This document shows positions 58,374 through 64,000 of a stretch of 64,000 nucleotides of DNA, in pieces. Origin of the DNA: Symbiodinium natans (Eukaryota > Sar > Dinophyceae > Suessiales > Symbiodiniaceae); NCBI GenBank assembly GCA_905221605.1, contig CAJNDS010001890.1:1181501-1245500 (forward strand). The letters run 5' to 3'. The notes beneath the pieces were generated by a model. It worked only from the letters and a program-made list of their open reading frames with translations, was not told where the DNA came from and ran no database searches. The first letter of the stretch is position 1; each line of letters opens with the position of its first letter. The translations under genes were made by a program, and so were the position numbers.

Positions 58374-59324
58374 GTGCCCAGCCCTGAACCCTCGAAGCCA
58401 GCAGTTTGGGAGCAGGCTATTTCGAGGCGTGCACGGCAACTTAAATCCATCCCTTTGGCGCCGGAGCCTCAGTTGAAAGCTTTACAGTATTTAGGGTTTA
58501 GGGTTTAGGGTTTAGGGTTTAGGGTTTAGGGTTTAGGGTTTAGGGTTTAGGGTTTAGGGTTTAGGGTTTAGGGTTTAGTAAACTCCAGGAAGTTGGAACC
58601 TGGTTTAAGGAGGATGAGAGCTGGGTTTCCCTTTAGTATACCGTTAGGGGTAAGGGGATAAGGATGTTCCAACTTTTTGGAGTTTACTGTATAGGATTTA
58701 ACTGACTGGGTTTTCAGGGTTTAGGGTTTAGGGTTTGGCGGGCTCAGGGGTCTCAGGGGGTGGGGAGAATAGACTAGTTTGGGTTCAGGGGCGTCTCACT
58801 TACGGCGAGGCATATCATGCAGCCCAGTGCAAGCAGCCTCGGCCGCCCAGAAATGTAAGGGTGTAAGAGTGCAGAATATAACGCCGAAAAGTGAAATGGC
58901 TTAATGGGGTTCCGAGTTTAGGGTTTGATGGGACCCTCACTTTGAGCCTTGAATGATTCACACCCATCAGAAGAAAAAGCCAGGCAACAGGCGGCGCAAT
59001 GATAATTGCGTCCCATGTATGACAAGTCCTCTATAAAGCAGCAGCCCGAAATACACTACAGACCCTCAACGTCCCTGTACACTTGAACTTCAAAATCCTT
59101 CGCCCGAAGCCTTTTTTCTCAGAGGCTGGTACCATCGTCACGGATACTGGGCCACACGCAGGAAGCTCATCGACTTCGGAACAAAGAGGCCCGGGGGGGG
59201 CCCTGTGGTTCAGCCTGATTTTTTTCTGGGGGGCCTTTACCAGGACCCAAGCATGAAGAGCCGTAGCCAACACGTGGAGGCTCAGGGATTCGGAGCAGAG
59301 GGGCTTCTGAGCAGCAAACCCTAA
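58374..59324 (+). CDS. Three-exon gene ending at 59324, unknown product
   Basis: Exon 58374-58495 (acceptor TTTTGTGCAG) reads SPEPSKPAVWEQAISRRA then LKSIPLAPEPQLKALQY and ends at GTTTAG of a telomeric array. Exon 58789-58854 (donor GTAAGG) reads RLTYGEAYHAAQCKQPRP. Terminal exon 59123-59324 (acceptor TTTTTTCTCAG) reads GWYHRHGYWATRRKLIDF, then PVVQPDFFLGGLYQDPS and GAEGLLSSKP, TAA. The terminal frame is the most natural of three open frames. Phases of the first two exons (2 bases over, then phase 0) do not join, so one small exon is missing or the grouping is wrong. A hairpin element lies in the first intron. Confidence 0.5.
58578..58690. mobile_element. Hairpin element, family G
   Basis: AGTAAACTCCAGGAAGTTGG at the left pairs with CCAACTTTTTGGAGTTTACT at the right, about 113 bp. 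It begins immediately at the end of a telomeric array (58489-58577). Confidence 0.6.
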
Positions 59325-59368
59325 CCCTAAGCCCCAAGCCCTAAACCCTAAACCCTGTCGGTTGTCAG

Positions 59369-59758
59369 GCTGTAGCTAGAACTACCGGATCGGATCAGCA
59401 ACACCACTTTTCTTTGGTAGTCCGGAGTTGGAGCAGACCTGGGATTGTGGGCTTAAGGCTCAATGGTGAGAATTTAGGATTGAGAAGTTCAAGGGTCTAG
59501 GGTTTATAGGGCTTACGGTTCAAGGGTCTAGGGTTTAGGGCTTAAGGTTCACAGGGTAGCACTTAATTCTTGTGGAGGAGTTCAGGTCAGGGTTCAAGGC
59601 TTAGAGTTTAGGCTGCCAGGGTTCGGGATTTACCCGAAACCCTAAACCCTAAACCCTAAACCCTAAACCCTAGTGGTTCAAGGGCTTAGTTCGGAGTTGG
59701 GGGCTGAGTCACGATGATGCCACACACCCCGGGTCACATGCACGTCGAGCAGTGACAG
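59369..59758 (+). CDS. Two exon-like segments, unassigned
   Basis: 59369-59416 (acceptor GGTTGTCAG, donor GTAGTC) reads AVARTTGSDQQHHFSL. About 59711-59758 (donor GTTTTG) reads DDATHPGSHARRAVT. The stretch between is degenerate telomeric sequence. Not joined. Confidence 0.3.
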
Positions 59759-59934
59759 GTTTTGCGGTTGCGCTTGCAAGTTGAGGCCTTAGAGTTTGGA
59801 GCTTATATGCATACAGTATAAATAGTTACGGTGACGTTTTTTAAATAAGTGGAGGGCGGCCAACCAGCAACGGCCAGGGGGGTAGTATAAAAGACCAGTT
59901 TAAATCCGCATGTTTTCGTGTTTATGCACTAGCC

Positions 59935-60312
59935 CCCTCCAGCCAAGCCCCCCTCCAGCCCCCCCTCCAGCCCAACCCAACCCTTCCTCCACCTCCAGGC
60001 TCCACAAACCCCCTCTCCAGCCCCTTCAGCCAAGCCCCCTCCAGCCAACACCCCACCCCCTCCAAGCCCCCTGCCAGCCAACCGCCCACCCCCTCTCCAG
60101 CCAACCCACACCCCCCACCCTTGCCCCTCCCGCCAACACCCTCAAACCGCCCTCTCTCCAGCCAACCCCCCTCCAGCCAAGCCCGTCAACCACCCAGCAC
60201 CCCTCCAGCCCCCCCTGAGCACCCCCCCAACCCCTCCAAACAAACCGCCCCCTTCCACCCCCTCCAACCCATCCCCCCCTCTCTCCAGCCAACACCCCCC
60301 CCCCCCCCCCCT
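59935..60312. repeat. C-rich minisatellite (CCCCCTCCAGCCAA)n
   Basis: Irregular units of CCCCCTCCAGCC and AACC/AAGCC over 380 bases. All frames are open and low-complexity, so I do not call a gene. The complementary motif fills 61250-61985. Confidence 0.85.
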
Positions 60313-60321
60313 CACTGCGAG

Positions 60322-60392
60322 ACAATTACAAGCAGTGGAGCAAGACGTTCCATATGGATTTTGAGGGCTGGATGCCTCAACCATGTCAGTAA
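60322..60392 (+). CDS. Possible terminal exon
   Basis: Directly after the C tract and CACTGCGAG a frame reads NYKQWSKTFHMDFEGWM then PQPC and TAA. The upstream pyrimidine tract would make a strong acceptor. Single exon, unknown product. Confidence 0.33.
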
Positions 60393-60710
60393 TGCCTTCC
60401 TGAGGGGAAGGCGGTGGACTTCCTCGAATCTACAGAGTTGATCTGAGCCAGCACTGCACAGCACCCATGAAAAAGTCCCGCCAACACATTCCCTAGGAAG
60501 AAAGATCTCGAGCCTGAAGCTTATTGACCTGCGGGGCTTCTTTCAGTTGTTTTTCCCTTAAAAGTTCGCCGATATACATGTCGAGAAGCTACGGCGTTCC
60601 GAGACACTCTTCATGTTTTGAAAAGATTGGAGGGAATTGCATGGCGTGTGCAGGTTTCTGCATTTAGGGTTTAGGTTTGCTGCTTAGGTTTCTGGGTTGC
60701 CCTCACTCTT

Positions 60711-60923
60711 GTGACAGTGCTAGTCGCAGGTCAGTATTTATCAGGGACGCTCCTCTTTCTGCTGGAAAAGTACCTGGAACGGGACCTGCGAGCAAGGCGG
60801 AAAGATATCACAGCCTATCGGCTCTCACAGGACCTGAGAGCAGAGATGTGTGAGCAGGGGAGCAGCGCCCAAGATGCGTTAAAAATAGATGCGGCGTCCA
60901 TTGCTTGGCATCCAGAAATTTAA
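60711..60923 (+). CDS. 70-codon open frame inside an inverted repeat
   Basis: Reads VAGQYLSGTLLFLLEKYL then ERDLRARRKDITAYRLS and SAQDALKIDAASIAWHP to TAA. GTG at 60711 is not accepted as a start; an upstream acceptor is not obvious. Part of the frame (60788-60860) is the left arm of an inverted repeat, which weakens the case for a gene. Confidence 0.25.
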   Translation: MTVLVAGQYLSGTLLFLLEKYLERDLRARRKDITAYRLSQDLRAEMCEQGSSAQDALKIDAASIAWHPEI

Positions 60924-61062
60924 AAACACTGTGGGTTTCTTAACTGCCCTGCGCAGCAGCCGATTTTTGCGACTGCAAACCTGTCACAGAATGGGCAGTT
61001 TGCGCACGAACACATCTCTGCTGCTCTCAGGTGATATCTCTCCGCCTTGCTCACAGTCATTG
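60788..61062. repeat. Inverted repeat, about 60-bp arms
   Basis: GCAAGGCGGAAAGATATCAC, then GACCTGAGAGCAG and AGAGATGTG on the left, are complementary to CACATCTCT, CTGCTCTCAGG and TGATATCTCTCCGCCTTGC on the right. The centre is near 60925. Confidence 0.75.
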
Positions 61063-61157
61063 TTCCACTTCTTACCAACACTGGCGCACAATCTGCGTGT
61101 TGTGCACAGAAATTCAGGTGGACTGCTATGCAACCAAGAAATTAGTGGCAGACGCCC

Positions 61158-61985
61158 CCTCCAGCCCACCCCTTCCACCAAACCCCCCCTCCAGCACCCC
61201 TCCCTCCAGCCAACCCCCTCCCCACCTTCCTCACGAAGGGTGGGGTTTGGCTGGCTGAGGGAGGGGTTTGTTGGTGGAGGGGGGTGGCTGAAAGGGTTTT
61301 TCTGGGCGGTGGGTTTGGAGTTGGGGTGTTGGCTGGAGGCGGTTGGCTGGAGGGGGTTGGCTGGTGGAAACCGGCTGGGTGCTGGGTGGTTGGCTGGCTG
61401 GTTTTGGGGGGGGGCTGGGGGGGGTGTTGGCTGGAGGCGGTTGGCTGGAGGGGGTTGGCTGGTGGAAACCGGCTGGGGGTTTGGAGGGGCTGGGTGGAGG
61501 TTGGCTGGCTGGAGGGTTGCTTTGGCTGGAGGTGTTGGGGGGTGTTGGCTGGATGGGGGGCGGTTGGCTGTGGAGGGGGGCTTGGCTTTTGGGGGGCGCT
61601 GGGGGGGGAGGGGGTGTTGGCTGGAGGTGGTTGGCTGGAGAGGGCTGGGGTTGGAGGGGGGTGTGGGCTGGGGGGGGAGGGGGTGTTGGCTGGAGGCGGT
61701 TGGCTGGAGGGGGTTGGCTGGTGGAAACCGGCTGGGGTTGGAGGGGTTGCTGGGTGGAGGTTGGCTGGCTGGAGGGGGGGGGTGTTGGCTGGAGGGGGCT
61801 TTGGCTGGATGGGGGCGGTTGGCTGTGGAGGGGGGCTTGGCTAGGCGGGTGTTTTGGGGGGGGCTGGGGGGGGGAGGGGGTGTTGGCTGGAGGATGTGGG
61901 GTTTGGCTGGAGGGGTTGGCTGGAGATTGGTTGGAGGTTGGTGGGGGGGGGGGGGGGGGGTGTTGGCTGGAGGGGGGCTTGGCGC
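61158..61985. repeat. G-rich minisatellite complementary to 59935-60312
   Basis: A short C-rich block at 61158-61230 is followed by 730 bases of GGTTGGCTGGAGGGG variants. A block of about 160 bases containing GGTGGAAACCGGCTGGG recurs three times (61360, 61460, 61720), so higher-order duplication has occurred. Open frames over it are tryptophan/glycine-rich artefacts. Confidence 0.85.
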
Positions 61986-62109
61986 GGGAAGGCTTGCTGG
62001 AGGGTCTATTTCCGGATGTTTAAAACGCTGGGCGGCCTGACGCCGCGCTCCACGGAGGTAGTATGAAATACCTGTTTGACTGTTTAGATGTCCGGGTATT
62101 TAAAAACAG

Positions 62110-62125
62110 GCACCGTAATATTATC

Positions 62126-62164
<39 letters not shown>

Positions 62165-62300
62165 AAACTGTGTATGTATATTTAAATATTTATATATTTA
62201 TGTATAAATAGATAAATAAATATATATATATATATATATACATATCTGCATGTATATGTTAATATGTAAGAAATGTATGTATATATGCATATATACATGG
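62110..62300. repeat. AT-rich microsatellite block
   Basis: (TA)n runs and TATATAAATA derivatives over 190 bases, no coding signal. A possible - strand ATG exon (MSEHCDNPD, donor GTAGGT) lies beside it at 62391-62364. Confidence 0.7.
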
Positions 62301-62534
62301 GCCTTGGGTTTAGCGTTGACCTCCGCAAACCATAACAAGATCCTGGCCAGCAAATGCACCTACCATCGGGGTTGTCACAATGCTCAGACATGATGCCCTA
62401 TACCCCAAAGCCTAAACCCGAAGCAAGCCCCAGACCTTAAACCCAACTAAACCCTGAACCCTGAACCCTAAACCCTAAACCCTAAACCCCAAACCCTAAA
62501 CCCTAAACCCTAAACACCAAAACCCCGTCTCAAG

Positions 62535-62625
62535 GCTTTATCGCTACAACCAAGTGGAAGGCCTCGGCAAGCGGAGTACGCGTCGAGCCCTCAGCTCCTT
62601 CTCCTCCCCAGCTTTATTGGGGGAG
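62535..62625 (+). CDS. Single exon, frame ambiguous
   Basis: After CGTCTCAAG, one frame reads YRYNQVEGLGKRSTRRA then LSSFSSPALLGE and another reads IATTKWKASASGVRVEP then SPPQLYWGR; both reach a GTTTAG donor of a telomeric repeat. One is likely real. Confidence 0.33.
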
Positions 62626-62869
62626 GTTTAGGGTTTAGGGTTTAGGGTATAGGGTTTAGGGTTTAGGGCTTAGGGTTTAGGGATTCAGGGACTCGGGTCT
62701 AGAGTTTAGGGGTCAACCGTAAGCCTTACTTCAACCTTCAGCCGTCCAAGACCCTGGCCTAAATCAAGCCCCCACGCCAACCTAAGCACGTTTGCCGGCG
62801 GTGTGTCTTGATTCGCTTTTTGGAGACCGATTCGCTTACGCCTGCCGGTTTTTCTGAGTGTTGTGTCTG

Positions 62870-63135
62870 GCCGCTAGCTACAGCGACACGTATGTGTTTT
62901 GCGTACCGGGGCCAAGCCCAGACACATGCGTAACGTTTGGCTACCCCATGCAGCCAGCCAGAAGAACACCATGGGTCACACTTACGTGTCTACCATATTT
63001 CTTTGCAAAGAGCCTAGACGACACATAAGTGTCCTGGCCACTGTGGCCGCGACACGTACTTGACAAGCACCTCTTCGCCAAAAGCCGATGAGGTACGTAC
63101 TTGTCTTGTGTAGTTCGTGCCAAGACAGGTACGAC
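62870..63135. repeat. Degenerate minisatellite with GACACGTA core
   Basis: CGACACGTATGTGT, AGACACATGCGTAACG, TTACGTGTCTACC, CGACACATAAGTGTC, CGACACGTACTTGAC and GGTACGTACTTGTC recur at about 40-60 base spacing, some in inverted orientation. Frames across it are repetitive and not called. Confidence 0.65.
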
Positions 63136-63205
63136 CCCAAATAAACCCTAAACCCCTAAACCCTAAACCCTAAACCACCCAAAGATTTTTGCAATTTCTT
63201 ACCAA

Positions 63206-63397
63206 ATGCAACACGAAACCTGGCTTCATGGCTTCGTGCATACTTTGAGAAATCATCATCTGGGCTCCAGCATGCTTGAAATCCTGCCACAATGCAATTG
63301 CAAATGCTTCAGGGTGCCAAGTTTCATGTTTAAGTCAGATCTGATGAAGACTGGAACTTCAGCTGAAGAAAATTGGTTTAAGTTCTGCAGCTCATGA
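63206..63397 (+). CDS. 63-codon open frame, hypothetical
   Basis: ATG to TGA, reading MQHETWLHGFVHTLRNHH, then EILPQCNCKCFRVPSFM and GTSAEENWFKFCSS. It sits in a 400-base stretch free of telomeric repeats. No upstream exon found, no family recognised. It might also be part of a longer exon. Confidence 0.3.
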   Translation: MQHETWLHGFVHTLRNHHLGSSMLEILPQCNCKCFRVPSFMFKSDLMKTGTSAEENWFKFCSS

Positions 63398-63535
63398 TGC
63401 AACTAGACGTACTATCTGTTGCAGCTAACTTTTCAACACAATGTATTGCTCAAATTCTAACCTAGACCCCCATGTAGATCGTACACGGAAAACGCGCTAA
63501 TCCTGAATCAACCTCGCAGCCCAAGAGCCAAATCC

Positions 63536-63634
63536 CTAAGCCCTAAGCCCTAAGCCCTAGCCCTAAACCCTAAACCCTAAACCCTAAACCCTAAACCCTA
63601 AACCCTAAACCCTAAACCCTAAACCCTAACCCCT
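63536..63634 (-). repeat. Interstitial telomeric array
   Basis: Three CCCTAAG variants then about ten CCCTAAA heptamers. Confidence 0.9.
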
Positions 63635-63811
63635 AGCGCATCCCCAGCACCTTAAACCCTACGGTCAAAACTTATGATAAGAAAGGTTCGAAGGTCCACC
63701 AGAGTCTGGGACATTTCTTAACCAGGCAGATGTATTAAGAAAGGTAGATTTGAGGCGAGAGTCTTGAAAACATTTCTTATTCAACCTGACCAACCCTTTG
63801 CTTTCTCCGCC

Positions 63812-64000
63812 CTCCAGCCCTCCAGCCCTCCAGCCCTCCAGCCCTCCAGCCCTCCAGCCCTCCAGCCCTCCAGCCCTCCGGAGGCCTGGAGGGCTGGAGG
63901 GCTGGAGGGCTGGAGGGCTGGAGGGCTGGAGGGCTGGAGGCCTGGAGGCCTGGAGGGCTGGAGGGCTGGAGGGCTGGAGGGCTGGAGGGCTGGAGCCTTG
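63812..64000. repeat. CCCTCCAG / CTGGAGGG palindromic 8-mer array
   Basis: About eight CCCTCCAG units are followed, after a short CCGGAGGCC centre near 63883, by about thirteen CTGGAGGG units. Two of the right-arm units read CTGGAGGC. The left arm is fully complementary to the right arm, so the block can fold into a long perfect hairpin. It continues to the window edge and may extend beyond. Confidence 0.9.

Noticed and set aside
59910-60325. Proline-rich frames (+) and glycine/tryptophan-rich frames (-) over the C-rich array
   Set aside because: Open in several frames because the repeat lacks stop codons; no start context or splice structure supports them.
60889-62040. A 383-codon open frame on the + strand, longest by length in the window
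   Set aside because: Most of it is translation of the GGTTGGCTGGAGGGG minisatellite (only W, L, G, A, V), and equally long frames exist in the other phases. It is a low-complexity artefact.

Overview
This window looks like nuclear DNA of a eukaryotic alga or other protist, most likely a dinoflagellate or a close alveolate relative. Three things point that way. (1) Plant/alveolate-type TTTAGGG telomeric heptamers, with degenerate derivatives, occur every few hundred bases in both orientations. (2) Protein-coding signal is broken into many small exons (about 14-250 nt) with GT-AG splice sites and often very short introns (from about 40 nt). (3) A decayed Ty1/copia retrotransposon carries the WCRHC-type integrase finger that I associate with dinoflagellate copia elements. 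There are no operons, ribosome-binding sites, CRISPR arrays or rRNA genes.

Layout. Almost all coding signal I can read is on the + strand. Exons were called by hand. Each call needed an AG acceptor, a GT donor, an open frame, and where possible a reading phase that carries across the intron. The best chains are 1459-2615 (gene 1), 2736-9083 (about 30 exons, gene 2), about 10091-12409 (an SPX-domain exon at 11124-11173), 16725-19922, 24763-25749, 27929-28209, 28562-29166, 33575-34398, 35923-36270, 40521-41165, 41814-42332, 48611-50686, 56574-58003 and 58374-59324. Between them lie isolated exons whose gene membership is unclear. Only the SPX exon and the copia element are recognised as families with any confidence. 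The other products are unknown and I do not assign functions.

Non-coding fabric. Introns and intergenic DNA hold TTTAGGG/CCCTAAA arrays, 8-mer variants (CCCCTAAA, CCCTAAAA), a TTGAGGC array, and several families of about 60-180 bp hairpin elements that resemble MITEs. In at least two cases (35947-36071 and 40944-41058) a hairpin is exactly the intron and the reading phase is kept across it. A related copy at 48714-48824 is also a phase-consistent intron and carries a telomeric array inside it. I regard this introner-like system, together with telomeric arrays whose own GTTTAG and TTTAG strings can serve as splice sites, as the most interesting content of the window.

Other regions. A low-GC island free of telomeric repeats lies at about 20690-23510, with a roughly 580-bp inverted repeat and a degenerate GTGTGG-type repeat field. 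A 17350-19080 block is built from inverted repeats. Complementary C-rich and G-rich minisatellites lie at 59930-61990, and a CCCTCCAG palindrome closes the window (63810-64000). Exon boundaries, and in some cases the chosen frame, come from unaided reading and need transcript support. In several exons a second frame is also open, and this is stated where I saw it.
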